A DNA stretch of 35,093 nucleotides. Origin: UBA3775 sp051877895 (GTDB taxonomy: Bacteria; Bacillota; Clostridia; Lachnospirales; Lachnospiraceae). Below the pieces are notes generated by a model. That model made no database searches, was not told the DNA's origin, and saw only the letters and a list, made by a program, of their open reading frames with translations. Where the stretch lies: NCBI GenBank assembly GCA_051877895.1, contig JBJEJI010000073.1:1-35093 (forward strand). The letters run 5' to 3'. Position numbers and translations under genes: made by a program. Shown here piece by piece: positions 25,530 to 34,994 of the stretch. Numbering within the stretch: position 1 is the first letter of the stretch; every line of letters begins with the position of its first letter.

Positions 25530-26186
25530 TTAAAAATCAGCCAGATAATTCTGAACTTCAGTCAGTGAATTCATTACAAAATCAGCTTTCTCACCCATTT
25601 CATCATCCGGCGGGACCAGATCAGGGACCATAATGACCTGCATGCCTGCAGCATAGGCAGACCTGATTCCATTAAATGAATCTTCAATACCCATTGCATT
25701 CTCAGGTTTTACACCTAAAAGTTCACAAGCTTTAAGAAAAATGTCCGGTGCGGGTTTGGAATTATTAACCATATCTCCACAGACAATTTTATCAAAGTAC
25801 TGAATTATTCCTGCATCCGCCAATTCTTTGGTTACAACTGCACTTCTGGTGGAAGAAGCAAGTGCAACCTTATATCCGTTGTCTTTCAAAAACTCCAACA
25901 GTTCAACCACTCCCGGCTTCATCGGCAATCTTCCGTTATCATAGTTTTCATGATATATATCGGACATTTCCTTGTTGTATATCTTGTATGGAAAATCTTC
26001 TCCATATCTTTCATGCATAACTCTTTCTGATGCTGCGCCGTTAAGTCCCAGACAGGCCCTGCAGGCCGATTCAATATCTTTGATTCCATGCCTTTTAGCT
26101 ACTATTTCCCATGACTTTATAACACATATTTCAGAATCAAAAATCACGCCGTCCATATCAAATACTACTGCTTCCGGTTTTCTCAT
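25530..26186 (-). CDS. HAD superfamily phosphatase, beta-phosphoglucomutase-like
   Basis: A 218-residue HAD-like hydrolase with the nucleophile Asp10 and acid-base Asp12 in VVFDMDG, the motif II serine/threonine in ASSTR, motif III lysine in NSKPAPD and motif IV GIEDSFNGI. The C1-type helical cap sits at residues 15-90. The retained Asp12 and SKPAPD block fit beta-phosphoglucomutase or sugar phosphatase members, but substrate is not determined. The ATG has an AAAGGAAG site. It follows the YkgJ-type gene by 37 bases. Confidence 0.9.
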   Translation of the reverse strand: MRKPEAVVFDMDGVIFDSEICVIKSWEIVAKRHGIKDIESACRACLGLNGAASERVMHERYGEDFPYKIYNKEMSDIYHENYDNGRLPMKPGVVELLEFLKDNGYKVALASSTRSAVVTKELADAGIIQYFDKIVCGDMVNNSKPAPDIFLKACELLGVKPENAMGIEDSFNGIRSAYAAGMQVIMVPDLVPPDDEMGEKADFVMNSLTEVQNYLADF

Positions 26187-26223
26187 TTTATCTTCCTTTC
26201 CCTACTATTTGTTTATTATCGGC

Positions 26224-26862
26224 CTAATGCATTCTTCCATAGAACTGTTCATAAAAATTTCTTTTGCTGTCATATGGTTTTAAATAAAAACGGTTAAGAA
26301 TTCCCATACTTACATTTCGTTTGCCGGCTTCATCCGCAGAAGCTGCCTTTTCTTCTGCCAAAGTAAGGTATTTGTGCCAGTTAAAAATAAACTTCTCATA
26401 TTCTGCCGGTTCCGGTGTATCTATCCATTTCTTTACCTTTACCTTAGTGCGATTTTTGTTTTTACATTCATCTTTCTGAAGAAAGTATTTAAATCCTTCA
26501 TCTTCATAGTAGCGGCCCAGAGGAAATAACCTGCATATTCCGGGTCTTAAGCTGTGAATACTGCATCTGCCCTCTGCATTAAGATAAGCACAGGCACCAT
26601 CCAAACCTTCCATATTAAGATGCGGAAGAACAATACCATCAATAACTCCTAATACTATTTTCCCGGCAAGAAGCTGCTCAAAGCTTACGCCCAGCCCTGT
26701 GGTAAGGCGATAAATATCATATGGATCAAGAACTACCGTATCCCCCATGCCATGGCAACAGTCAGAACAACCATTACAGCCATTACAATCGGCACGAACC
26801 ATATCGTTTATTCCATAAAGCTTTCCATCAGAAATATCCAACAGACTGCACTGTCTTTTCAT
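26224..26862 (-). CDS. YkgJ family cysteine-cluster protein
   Basis: A 212-residue protein of the zinc- or iron-binding YkgJ family. A dense N-terminal set of cysteines (C26, C29, C32, C35, C36) in the form CXXCXXCXXCC is followed by the CSIHSLRPGICRLFPLG segment that identifies the family, and later by a single cysteine in KDEC. Function is not established; the family is thought to bind a metal cluster. GAGGAGG lies about eight bases before the ATG. It lies 88 bases after the MATE gene and leads into the HAD gene. Confidence 0.85.
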   Translation of the reverse strand: MKRQCSLLDISDGKLYGINDMVRADCNGCNGCSDCCHGMGDTVVLDPYDIYRLTTGLGVSFEQLLAGKIVLGVIDGIVLPHLNMEGLDGACAYLNAEGRCSIHSLRPGICRLFPLGRYYEDEGFKYFLQKDECKNKNRTKVKVKKWIDTPEPAEYEKFIFNWHKYLTLAEEKAASADEAGKRNVSMGILNRFYLKPYDSKRNFYEQFYGRMH

Positions 26863-26950
26863 TCGTACTTCCTCCTCAAATCAGCAGCTCATTAAAAGTT
26901 AAACTCGAAAACGCTACACTTTTTGCTCGTTAAAAAACATCAAAGGTAAA

Positions 26951-28342
26951 TTAAACCACAATATTGTTCATCCAAACGCCCTTTTTAACCAGAATAAAGC
27001 CGATTGTACACTTAATCCAGTCACACATCTGAATAATGGCAAGAATCCATACTACATAAATTCCTGTATAACGGCTGAGAAGAAATGCCACCGGTACACT
27101 GACAACCCATACAAATACACTGTCAAACAGGAAGGTAACAATGGTCTTTCCCCCGGAACGAAGGGTAAAATATGCCGCATGCAGGAAGGCATTCTGAGGC
27201 ATAAAAAGCGCCTGTATTAATATAAGTCTTGTTGCAAGTGTTCTGACTGCCGCTCCTGTATTGTAAATCTGTGGGAAGAACGGAGCAATGGATGCCATAA
27301 TGGCTGCAATAATTACGCAGGAGCCTACAGAAAATGCAATAAGCTTTCTGTCTGTATCCTTTGCTTCTTCCATCTTTCCTGCCCCAAGAAGCTGTCCGAT
27401 TATAATGGCTACCGCATCTCCCATTGCAATAAATACAACATTGCATACATTAGCCAGTGTATTGGCTATATTCAATGCAGCGACTACATTTAATCCCCTC
27501 ACTGAATAGCACTGGGCAAGAACCGCTGTTCCCGCTGCCCACAAGGTTTCATTCACAAGCAAAGGAATACCCTTTACAAAATAATTACCCGCCAGTCTGA
27601 CCGGAACCTTAAGAGTCTTATAAATACCCACAATATACGGATTTTTCTCCTGATGCCTGTGAGTCCAGATAATTACAATCGTTGCTTCTATATATCTTGA
27701 AATAACTGTTGCCAGAGCTGCACCTACTACTCCCAGTTCAGGAAATCCGAACTTGCCGAAAATCAGAAGATAATTAAGTACCAGATTAATAATGACTGCA
27801 GTTACTCCTGCTTTCATCGGTACTACAGTTTCTCCGCATTCTCTCAAAGTGCCGGCATAAACCTGCAGCATCATGAAAGGCGGAAAGCCAAACAACATAA
27901 CCTTCAGATATTGCCTGCCATAATAAAGGGCTTTTTCCAGATCTCCTCCGTCATTACTTGAATTCAAATACATTTGAATCAATGATTTTCCAAACAGTAT
28001 AAAAATCATAGTGGCTATAGCTGTCAGAATAAGTCCCATCCAGAATTTATATCTAAAGGTATGTCTGATTCCCTCTTCATCTTTCTGTCCGAAATACTGG
28101 GCTGTAAAAATACCGGCTCCGGATATTCCTCCAAAAATGCATAAATAATAAACAAAGATAAGCTGATTTACAATTGCAACACCGGACATCTGCTCAGTGC
28201 CAACCCTGCCAACCATTATGTTATCCAGAAGACTTACAAAATTGGTGATTCCGTTTTGAATCATAATCGGCACAGCAACTGCCAACGCCATTTTATAAAA
28301 AGCTTTGTCACCTATATATTTCTTTATAAACGTAGAACTCAT
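26951..28342 (-). CDS. MATE family efflux transporter
   Basis: A 463-residue protein with twelve hydrophobic segments of the multidrug and toxin extrusion fold, starting with the ALAVAVPIMIQNGITNFVS helix and the LDNIMVGRVGTEQ loop typical of the NorM/DinF branch. The second half repeats the first. The export substrate is unknown; proton or sodium coupling cannot be told. AGGAG lies seven bases before the ATG. The divergent upstream region carries its promoter with overlapping palindromes. Confidence 0.93.
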   Translation of the reverse strand: MSSTFIKKYIGDKAFYKMALAVAVPIMIQNGITNFVSLLDNIMVGRVGTEQMSGVAIVNQLIFVYYLCIFGGISGAGIFTAQYFGQKDEEGIRHTFRYKFWMGLILTAIATMIFILFGKSLIQMYLNSSNDGGDLEKALYYGRQYLKVMLFGFPPFMMLQVYAGTLRECGETVVPMKAGVTAVIINLVLNYLLIFGKFGFPELGVVGAALATVISRYIEATIVIIWTHRHQEKNPYIVGIYKTLKVPVRLAGNYFVKGIPLLVNETLWAAGTAVLAQCYSVRGLNVVAALNIANTLANVCNVVFIAMGDAVAIIIGQLLGAGKMEEAKDTDRKLIAFSVGSCVIIAAIMASIAPFFPQIYNTGAAVRTLATRLILIQALFMPQNAFLHAAYFTLRSGGKTIVTFLFDSVFVWVVSVPVAFLLSRYTGIYVVWILAIIQMCDWIKCTIGFILVKKGVWMNNIVV

Positions 28343-28423
28343 AAAAAACTCCTGTAAATGTGATTTCTCATTTCACTTAAAAACCTTTTTTTCGATGAGA
28401 TTTTCCCCATAAAAAAACCAATG

Positions 28424-28458
28424 GTATTCAGTATACCTTTTTTTCTCATACTTGTACA
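28424..28458 (-). promoter_or_regulatory. MATE gene promoter with overlapping palindrome
   Basis: TGTACA (28453-28458) and TATACT (28430-28435) on the minus strand with a 17-base spacer. The palindrome GGTAT-5-ATACC (28424-28438) covers the -10 box, a likely repressor site. Confidence 0.5.
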
Positions 28459-28584
28459 GTACTAAAATTCAATAACGCTCAGTGCTTTTATCTTCAAAAT
28501 GCACATTGCAGAATAATTCCGCCAAAAATGTTAATTCTAGTAGCATAAATAAATATAGTTGTTTTTTTATAACGGAGGCATAAA

Positions 28585-30711
28585 GTGAAAGACAAAATTT
28601 TTGAAGTTTTACAGCGTGTAGGGCGTTCTTTCATGCTCCCTATTGCCCTTCTGCCTGTGGCAGGTCTGTTGCTTGGCATTGGCAGTTCATTTACAAATCC
28701 TACTACTCTTAGCACTTACCGGCTTGATGGTATTATTTACGAAGGAAATTTTCTCTATACAATTCTGGATATTATGAGCAAAACAGGTAGTATTGTATTT
28801 GACAACCTGCCTCTTCTTTTTGCAATGGGCGTGGCAATCGGCATGGCAAAAAAAGAAAAAGAGGTTGCCGCACTTTCCGGAGCAATATCCTATTTAATAA
28901 TGAATGCAACAATAAGTACCCTTATTAATGCAAAGGGCGGTGTCTCTGCAATGGCAGCAAACTCAACCACCACATCTTTAGGAATCACCACTCTTCAGAT
29001 GGGTGTTTTCGGCGGTATTATTGTGGGACTGGGAGTAGCTGCACTTCACAACCGTTTTTATAAAATACAGCTTCCCCAGGTGCTTTCCTTCTTTGGTGGC
29101 ACAAGGTTTGTTCCTATTATCTGCAGCATTGCATACCTGGGTGTGGGAATTTTTATGTTTTATGTGTGGCCTATGGTACAGTTTGGTATTTCAGAACTTG
29201 GACTTTTGGTACTGAATTCAGGATATTTGGGAACCTGGATTTACGGTTTAATAGAACGTGCACTTATTCCTTTCGGTCTGCATCATGTTTTTTATATGCC
29301 ATTCTGGCAGACAGAGCTTGGAGGTGCAATGATAATTGACGGTGTAACCGTTCAAGGAGCCCAGAATATTTTCTTTGCCCAACTGGCTTCCAAATCCACA
29401 ACACAATTCTCCGTTTCTGCCACAAGATTTATGAGTGGAAAGTTTCCGTTCATGATTTTCGGACTTCCTGCCGCTGCATATGCCATGTATAAAACAGCAA
29501 CACCGGAAAAGAAAAAAACTGCAGGCGGTCTGCTTTTTTCTGCCGCACTGACCTCCGTGCTTACGGGAATCACAGAACCTCTTGAATTTACCTTCCTGTT
29601 TGTTGCACCAGTCATGTATGTTGTGCACTGTGTGTTGGCAGGACTTTCATATATGCTGATGCACATTCTTAATGTAGGTGTTGGCATGACCTTTTCGGGA
29701 GGTCTTATTGACCTTACCCTCTTTGGTATACTTCAGGGCAATGCCAAAACGAACTGGATTTATATAGTTATTGTAGGAATTATTTACGCAATCATTTATT
29801 ATTTTGTCTTTTATCTGATGATTACCCGTCTGAACCTTAAAACTCCCGGACGGGAAAGCGGAGAAATTGAAGCTAAACTTTATACGAGAAAAGATGTCGA
29901 AGCAAGAAAAACTGCCTCAGGTACGACAAAAACCCCTAATAACGGAATTTCGCAGGATTCTTCCTCCGGCACAAAGCCAAATACAGATAATATCAGTGTT
30001 CTCATACTCTCAGGTCTGGGTGGCAGGAATAATATTTCCGACCTTGACTGTTGTGCCACCAGACTAAGAGTAACTGTTGAAGACTCTTCTCTTGTCCGTG
30101 ATGAACTGCTGAAGCAAAGCGGTGCTTCCGGTGTCATCCGCAAAGGCAACGGGGTACAGATTATATACGGGCCTCAGGTTTCAGTTATAAAATCCCACCT
30201 TGAAGATTATCTGGAACAGGCTCCGGATGGAGATGGGGATTATCAGAATATAGATTCCTCTTTTATTCTTTACGCCCATGCCGATGGAACGGTTCTTCCT
30301 CTTGAAGATGTGCCTGACGATGTATTCTCCGGAAAAATCTTAGGTGAAGGAATTGCCATTGAACCTTCTGAAGGCAGTCTTTACGCTCCTTGCAACGGAA
30401 CAATTTCAATGGCAGCCGAAACAGGTCATGCTGTCACAATAATATCCGATGAGGGCTGTGAAATACTGCTTCATATAGGAATTGATACCGTTGAACTTGG
30501 AGGCAAATTTTTCACCACCCATGTTAAGAGTGAGCAGAAAATACGCAAAGGAGATTTGCTTGTAAGCTTTGATACCGAGCAGATTGAAAAGCTTGGCTAT
30601 TCCATGGCAATTCCTCTTATTATCTGTAATTCAGATGAATACAACAGTTTTATCCCTATGGGAAAGGGAGAAATACGGCATGGAAAAGAGCTGTTGAAAA
30701 TCACCAATTGA
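28585..30711 (+). CDS. glucose-type PTS transporter subunit EIICBA
   Basis: Single-chain phosphotransferase transporter that takes up and phosphorylates a hexose, probably glucose or a related sugar. EIIC occupies residues 1-420 with about ten membrane helices and the GITEPLEF motif at 328-335. A Ser/Thr/Asn-rich linker (440-468) leads to EIIB, with the phosphocysteine Cys490 in CCATRLR (an extra Cys489 precedes it). EIIA (about 560-705) has the phosphohistidine His630 in LLHIGIDTVEL and His615 in GHAVTI. The order C-B-A is usual for Firmicute glucose PTS. The start is a GTG at 28585 with GGAGG six bases ahead. No antiterminator gene is adjacent; I could not fix a promoter (a TTGCAG at 28506 is a weak candidate). 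Confidence 0.95.
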   Translation: MKDKIFEVLQRVGRSFMLPIALLPVAGLLLGIGSSFTNPTTLSTYRLDGIIYEGNFLYTILDIMSKTGSIVFDNLPLLFAMGVAIGMAKKEKEVAALSGAISYLIMNATISTLINAKGGVSAMAANSTTTSLGITTLQMGVFGGIIVGLGVAALHNRFYKIQLPQVLSFFGGTRFVPIICSIAYLGVGIFMFYVWPMVQFGISELGLLVLNSGYLGTWIYGLIERALIPFGLHHVFYMPFWQTELGGAMIIDGVTVQGAQNIFFAQLASKSTTQFSVSATRFMSGKFPFMIFGLPAAAYAMYKTATPEKKKTAGGLLFSAALTSVLTGITEPLEFTFLFVAPVMYVVHCVLAGLSYMLMHILNVGVGMTFSGGLIDLTLFGILQGNAKTNWIYIVIVGIIYAIIYYFVFYLMITRLNLKTPGRESGEIEAKLYTRKDVEARKTASGTTKTPNNGISQDSSSGTKPNTDNISVLILSGLGGRNNISDLDCCATRLRVTVEDSSLVRDELLKQSGASGVIRKGNGVQIIYGPQVSVIKSHLEDYLEQAPDGDGDYQNIDSSFILYAHADGTVLPLEDVPDDVFSGKILGEGIAIEPSEGSLYAPCNGTISMAAETGHAVTIISDEGCEILLHIGIDTVELGGKFFTTHVKSEQKIRKGDLLVSFDTEQIEKLGYSMAIPLIICNSDEYNSFIPMGKGEIRHGKELLKITN

Positions 30712-30750
30712 CACCCACCATATTAAAAAAGTGCTTCAGAGCATAACAGA

Positions 30751-30798
30751 TAAAATGCCCCGGGCCGGTACATTTTTTATATGTATCCTTACCCGGGG
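30751..30798. terminator. bidirectional terminator between PTS and acetyltransferase genes
   Basis: CCCCGGG (30758-30764) and CCCGGGG (30792-30798) pair, and inner bases (GGTACAT/ATGTATC) extend the stem. On the minus strand it is followed by CATTTTATC, on the plus strand by TCTGCTTTA. It sits between convergent genes and may serve both. Confidence 0.75.
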
Positions 30799-30815
30799 TC
30801 TGCTTTAATACAAAT

Positions 30816-31310
30816 CTAAATTTCATACCGGTATACATAATCATCCATTACATAACCCTGTCCGATATCAATTACCTCGCTTCTGATTCTTGTAAGTCCA
30901 AGATGTTCATAAGCAGCAACTGCGTCATTATATTTGTTGACATTCAGTTCAAAAGAAGAAAATCCGGCTTCTATTGTACGTTCCCTGATAAATGCCATCA
31001 TTTCTCTGGAAATACCTCTGCCTCTGTAATCTTTATGAAGGTAAAACTTACTGAGATACAAATCCTCTTCTCTAAGGTAATAACCCATAAAACCGATTCC
31101 CTGTCCCTCATCTGTGCAGACCATATAGTAAATATAGTCATGCTCAAACTGTTCTTTTATTGCTTTTTCTGACTGAAACTTTTCAATCATATAGCAGTTC
31201 TGCTCCACTCCAAGCAACGGGTCATAATGTTCTCTCCAGATTTCCTCTGCAAGAGCTGCCAGTTCCCGTATTCCCTGTTCATCCTCTGGTTTGATTCTTC
31301 TGTAAACCAT
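30816..31310 (-). CDS. GNAT family N-acetyltransferase
   Basis: A 164-residue acetyl-CoA dependent acetyltransferase. The core shows the beta-4 strand KFYLHKDY followed by the pyrophosphate loop RGRGIS (Q/RxxGxG/A) and the helix REMMAFIRERTIE, then the NVNKYNDAVAAYEHLG segment typical of motif B. The substrate is unknown. The start at 31310 overlaps the 3' end of the YgiQ gene by 32 bases and has GGAGG inside that gene, so translation is coupled. Confidence 0.85.
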   Translation of the reverse strand: MVYRRIKPEDEQGIRELAALAEEIWREHYDPLLGVEQNCYMIEKFQSEKAIKEQFEHDYIYYMVCTDEGQGIGFMGYYLREEDLYLSKFYLHKDYRGRGISREMMAFIRERTIEAGFSSFELNVNKYNDAVAAYEHLGLTRIRSEVIDIGQGYVMDDYVYRYEI

Positions 31311-33222
31311 TTTTTCCTCCGTATTTACCTTGTTTTCCGTGTTTTTCGTGTTTTTTGTGTTTACCGTCTATTGCTGTGTTTTTGACTTTCACTGCTGAAT
31401 GGCTTCCTGATTTCTTGCTCTGACTCAGCTTTCTCGGTGGAATCAGGCACCTTGGTCCAAACCCGATTAAATCCTCTCTGTGTTCACGAAGCAGAGCTTC
31501 TTTTACAAGTTCATAGTTTTCAGGTTGTTTATACTGAATTAATGCCCTTTGCATTGCCTTTTCATGAGGATTTCTTGCTACATAAACCGGCTGCATGGTA
31601 CGCGGATCCACTCCTGTATAATACATACAGGTAGATATAGTAGAAGGTGTAGGATAAAAGTCCTGAACCTGTTCCGGAATGTAGCCCATGTCCCTTACAT
31701 ATTCTGCCAGCATTATGGCATCCTTAAGGGTTGAACCCGGATGGGAAGACATAAGGTAAGGCACTATATACTGTTCTTTACCGGTACTGTTATTTATTTT
31801 CTCACATTTCTTTACAAACTGCTCGTATACACTGTTTTTAGGCTTACCCATTAGTGCAAGTACATTATCGGAAACATGTTCCGGTGCCACACGAAGCTGT
31901 CCGCTGACATGATATCTGCATAGTTCCTGAATAAATGTGTCATTTTTGTCTGCCAGTGCATAATCAAAACGAACACCTGAACGTACAAACACCTTTTTTA
32001 CCTTAGGAATCTGCCTGAGCCTTCTTAAAAGCTCCACATACTTTTTGTGGTCCACATCCATATTTTTACACACCTGAGGATAGAGACACTGTTTATTCTT
32101 ACACGCTCCGCTTTTAAGCTGTTTTTTACATGCTGGCTGCTGAAAATTGGCTGTAGGACCTCCCACGTCATGAATATAACCCTTGAAATCCTTGTCTTCA
32201 GTCATTCGCTCAGCCTCTTTTACAAGAGAATCAATGCTTCTGGACTGAACGATTCTGCCCTGATGAAATGTCAGAGCACAGAATGAGCATGCTCCGAAAC
32301 AGCCTCTGTTACTGCTTAAACTGAATTTTATTTCAGTAATTGCAGGAACACCACCCTCTTTTTCGTAAATCGGATGGTAGGTATTCATGTAAGGTAGTCC
32401 GTAAACATCATCCATTTCCATAGTTGTAAGTGGCTTTGCTGCCGGATTCTGCACTACAAAAATACCTTTATCATAAGGTTCAACAAGTCGCTTTCCTGAA
32501 AACGGGTCAGTATTCTGATACTGTGTATAAAAGCTTCTTGCATAATTTAGTTTATCATTTTTCAGTTCATCATAGGACGGGAGAAGTTCATAATCATAAA
32601 CTCCGTCCAAACTTTTTGTTTTATAAACCGTTCCCGCAACAAAAGTAATGTCCTTAACATCCAGTCCCGACTCAAGGGCATCTGCAATTTCCACTATGGA
32701 ATGCTCTCCCATTCCATAAGAAATCAGGTCTGCCTGGGAATCCAAAAGAATGGAACGTTTCAAACTGTCTGACCAGTAGTCATAATGTGCAAGACGACGA
32801 AGACTTGCCTCAATGCCGCCAATAATAATTGGACAGTCCTTATACCTCTGCCTTATAAGGTTACAGTAAACGACTGTGGCATGGTCCGGTCTTCTGCCCA
32901 TGACTCCGCCCGGTGTATAAGCATCATTCTTTCTCTTTTTCTTATTTACGGTGTAATGGTTTACCATAGAATCCATGTTTCCCCCGGAAACCAGAAACCC
33001 AAGACGTGGTCTGCCAAAAACATCAATACTGTATGAATCCTTCCAGTCGGGCTGGGATATAATGCCAACCTTATAACCATGGGATTCCAACACCCTGCTG
33101 ATTATGGCAGGTCCAAACGAAGAGTGATCAACATAGGCATCTGCAATTACATATGCAAAGTCCACCATGTCCCAGCCACGCTGTTCCATATCCCTTCTAC
33201 TGACAGGCAAAAAATCCTTCAT
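31279..33222 (-). CDS. YgiQ family radical SAM protein
   Basis: A 647-residue radical SAM protein of the UPF0313/YgiQ family. An N-terminal domain (1-290) is followed by the SAM-cluster motif CFGACSFC with Cys308, Cys312 and Cys315. A C-terminal domain contains a second run of cysteines (ACKKQLKSGACKNKQC region) and the LRVAPEHVSD segment that marks the family. The reaction is unknown. The last 27 residues (621-647) are a Lys/His/Gly repeat tail not seen in most members, and the coding DNA there is a repeat. The ATG at 33222 is eight bases after the upstream acetyltransferase stop, whose end provides the GGAGG about 13 bases ahead, somewhat far. Confidence 0.92.
   Translation of the reverse strand: MKDFLPVSRRDMEQRGWDMVDFAYVIADAYVDHSSFGPAIISRVLESHGYKVGIISQPDWKDSYSIDVFGRPRLGFLVSGGNMDSMVNHYTVNKKKRKNDAYTPGGVMGRRPDHATVVYCNLIRQRYKDCPIIIGGIEASLRRLAHYDYWSDSLKRSILLDSQADLISYGMGEHSIVEIADALESGLDVKDITFVAGTVYKTKSLDGVYDYELLPSYDELKNDKLNYARSFYTQYQNTDPFSGKRLVEPYDKGIFVVQNPAAKPLTTMEMDDVYGLPYMNTYHPIYEKEGGVPAITEIKFSLSSNRGCFGACSFCALTFHQGRIVQSRSIDSLVKEAERMTEDKDFKGYIHDVGGPTANFQQPACKKQLKSGACKNKQCLYPQVCKNMDVDHKKYVELLRRLRQIPKVKKVFVRSGVRFDYALADKNDTFIQELCRYHVSGQLRVAPEHVSDNVLALMGKPKNSVYEQFVKKCEKINNSTGKEQYIVPYLMSSHPGSTLKDAIMLAEYVRDMGYIPEQVQDFYPTPSTISTCMYYTGVDPRTMQPVYVARNPHEKAMQRALIQYKQPENYELVKEALLREHREDLIGFGPRCLIPPRKLSQSKKSGSHSAVKVKNTAIDGKHKKHEKHGKQGKYGGKNGLQKNQTRG
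31310..31362 (-). repeat. repetitive DNA encoding a Lys/His-rich tail of YgiQ
   Basis: A short imperfect tandem pattern with GTGTTT-type units on the plus strand codes for the KHKKHEKHGKQGK segment. The first base coincides with the start codon of the downstream acetyltransferase, and the ribosome binding site of that gene lies inside the tail. Confidence 0.6.
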
Positions 33223-33230
33223 TAATCTGT

Positions 33231-33767
33231 TTATTCCTCCGCCACATTGTAAAAAGCTTCATACTCTTTTTTTGTGATTCCCATATCAATAATATTCCAT
33301 CTCTCACCGTGATAAACATAACTACCTTCTTCATATCCTATTGGTTTTAGTCCTACTTTTTCATAGCATTTTCGGGCTCCCGGATTATTTTCAAACACAC
33401 CCAGAGATACCTTGTCCACCTTCAATACTTCAAAGGCATATTTTAAGGCTGCAACAAGCATTTCCCTGCCATAGCCTTTTCCACGTCTATTAGTATCAAC
33501 AATAATAAATCCAAATCTGAGAGATTGCTTTTCACTATCTAAAAAGCGCATAATCATGTGACCACACACGCCTTCTTCATCAAAAGCTGTAAAGGGAAAG
33601 AGGGTATCACTATATGCAAAGCTATCATAGTAACAGTTCATATCATCAGCAGTAATAGGATAATTTTCATATTTATCCAATGCCCACTTTCTGAAGCTTT
33701 CCTCATCTTTATGCCATTTTACAATAGCCTCGGCATCACATTTTTTATATGGTCTGAGTCTTAGCAT
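33231..33767 (-). CDS. GNAT family N-acetyltransferase, RimJ/RimL-like
   Basis: A 178-residue acetyltransferase of the RimJ/RimL type: LRLRPYKKCDAEAIVKW opening, the acetyl-CoA loop RRGKGYGREML, and the VFENNPGARKCYEKVGL motif B. Substrate unknown. GGAGG lies five bases before the ATG at 33767. It is the first gene of an apparent unit with YgiQ and the other acetyltransferase. Confidence 0.9.
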   Translation of the reverse strand: MLRLRPYKKCDAEAIVKWHKDEESFRKWALDKYENYPITADDMNCYYDSFAYSDTLFPFTAFDEEGVCGHMIMRFLDSEKQSLRFGFIIVDTNRRGKGYGREMLVAALKYAFEVLKVDKVSLGVFENNPGARKCYEKVGLKPIGYEEGSYVYHGERWNIIDMGITKKEYEAFYNVAEE

Positions 33768-33846
33768 AAATTCCTCCGTTATACTTAGTGGTCTGTCACG
33801 CCTTACTGAGTTTTTTAGACAAAGCTTAAATGTTATCTTATGTAAA

Positions 33847-34833
33847 TTAAAGTAATGACTTTCTTAATTCCTCACTACTCTTGGAAGAAAGATAAGCAGG
33901 AGCAATATCAAATACTGTTTTACATCCGTTTTGACCTTCTTTAGAAAGTCTGTAAGCTGCTCTTGCATATGCCACAATAACACTGGCAGTAAATTCAGGA
34001 TTTGAATCCAGCTTCAGGCTATACTCAATAATATGTGTATTTTCTTCATTCAAGCCTGTTTTTCCTGAACGAATTACAAAACCACCATGCGGAATTCCAC
34101 TGTGGTTAGCCCTTAGTTCTTCTTCACTGATAAAATGAACGGTTGTATCATAATCAGAGAAATAGTTAGGCATATTTTTTATTTCTGCCTCTACTTTTGC
34201 TGCATCAGCACCCTCTTCAAGTACAACAAAGCACTCACGGGTATGCTTTTCTCTTGTAGTAAGTTCAGGATTTTCTCCGGCTCTTACTGCCTTAAGTGCT
34301 GCATCTACAGGAATTGTATACTGCTTTCCGTTCTTTACGCCTTCCACACGACGAATTGCATCGGAATGTCCCTGACTGACACCCTTGCCCCAGAAGGTAT
34401 AATCTTTTCCCTGCGGAAGAATTGCATTGGCATACATTCTGTTAAGTGAAAACATTCCGGGATCCCAGCCTACGGAAATTATACCTACTTTGCCCGCTGC
34501 TTTAGCTGCACTGTCAACATTTTCAAAATGTTCAGGAATTCTTGCATGTGTGTCAAAGCTGTCAATTACATTAAAAAGCTTAGCCATTTCCGGAGTCTGT
34601 ACCGGAAGGTCTGTAGCACTACCGCCGCAAAGAATCAGAACATCAATTTTATCCTTCCAATCTGCAATCTCTTTTACATTACATACAGTTGCTGTATCGC
34701 TGAGAACAGAAACCGAGTCCGGATTTCTTCTTGTAAAAACAGCAACAAGTTCCATATCTTCATTCTGTTTGATTGCGCACTCAACTCCGCGTCCCAAATT
34801 TCCGTATCCTAAAATACCGATTTTAATTTTCAT
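33847..34833 (-). CDS. ddh: meso-diaminopimelate dehydrogenase
   Basis: Makes meso-diaminopimelate directly from tetrahydrodipicolinate, ammonia and NADPH, supplying lysine and peptidoglycan. The 328-residue protein has the nucleotide-binding GYGNLGRG at residues 9-16, the CGGSATDLPVQTPE block and SVGWDPGMFSLNR, all typical of the family. Length is normal. An AGGAG site precedes the ATG at 34833. The direct route bypasses the succinylase or acetylase steps, and its presence is typical of Lachnospiraceae and some other Firmicutes. It is preceded by a promoter right after a strong terminator. Confidence 0.95.
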   Translation of the reverse strand: MKIKIGILGYGNLGRGVECAIKQNEDMELVAVFTRRNPDSVSVLSDTATVCNVKEIADWKDKIDVLILCGGSATDLPVQTPEMAKLFNVIDSFDTHARIPEHFENVDSAAKAAGKVGIISVGWDPGMFSLNRMYANAILPQGKDYTFWGKGVSQGHSDAIRRVEGVKNGKQYTIPVDAALKAVRAGENPELTTREKHTRECFVVLEEGADAAKVEAEIKNMPNYFSDYDTTVHFISEEELRANHSGIPHGGFVIRSGKTGLNEENTHIIEYSLKLDSNPEFTASVIVAYARAAYRLSKEGQNGCKTVFDIAPAYLSSKSSEELRKSLL

Positions 34834-34942
34834 ACTTTTCTCCTATCCAATAAACAAATATTCGTATTTATCACACTGTTACGTTCAGTCTTTGTGATTT
34901 TTTGCCGCCGAAAAACACTCTTTCTCCGGCTTGCTAACGCTC

Positions 34943-34951
34943 ATTATATCA
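34943..34951 (-). promoter_or_regulatory. extended -10 promoter of ddh
   Basis: TGATATAAT on the minus strand has TATAAT at 34943-34948 with a TG one base upstream. A TATACA lies 17 bases further upstream inside the preceding terminator stem and is a weak -35 box. The start codon is about 110 bases downstream. Confidence 0.55.
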
Positions 34952-34953
34952 TC

Positions 34954-34994
34954 AAAAAAGAGGATTGTATACAAATTTTTGTACACAATCCTCT
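34954..34994 (-). terminator. strong terminator of a gene beyond the right edge
   Basis: Positions 34959-34975 pair with 34978-34994 (16 of 17 bases; loop of a few T residues), followed on the minus strand by six T residues. No gene in this window on that strand lies upstream, so it ends a transcript coming from outside the window. Confidence 0.9.

Noticed and set aside
33784..33816. A hairpin followed by six T residues on the plus strand before the acetyltransferase gene.
   Set aside because: No plus-strand gene precedes it, and the 6-bp stem has a long loop and a wobble pair.
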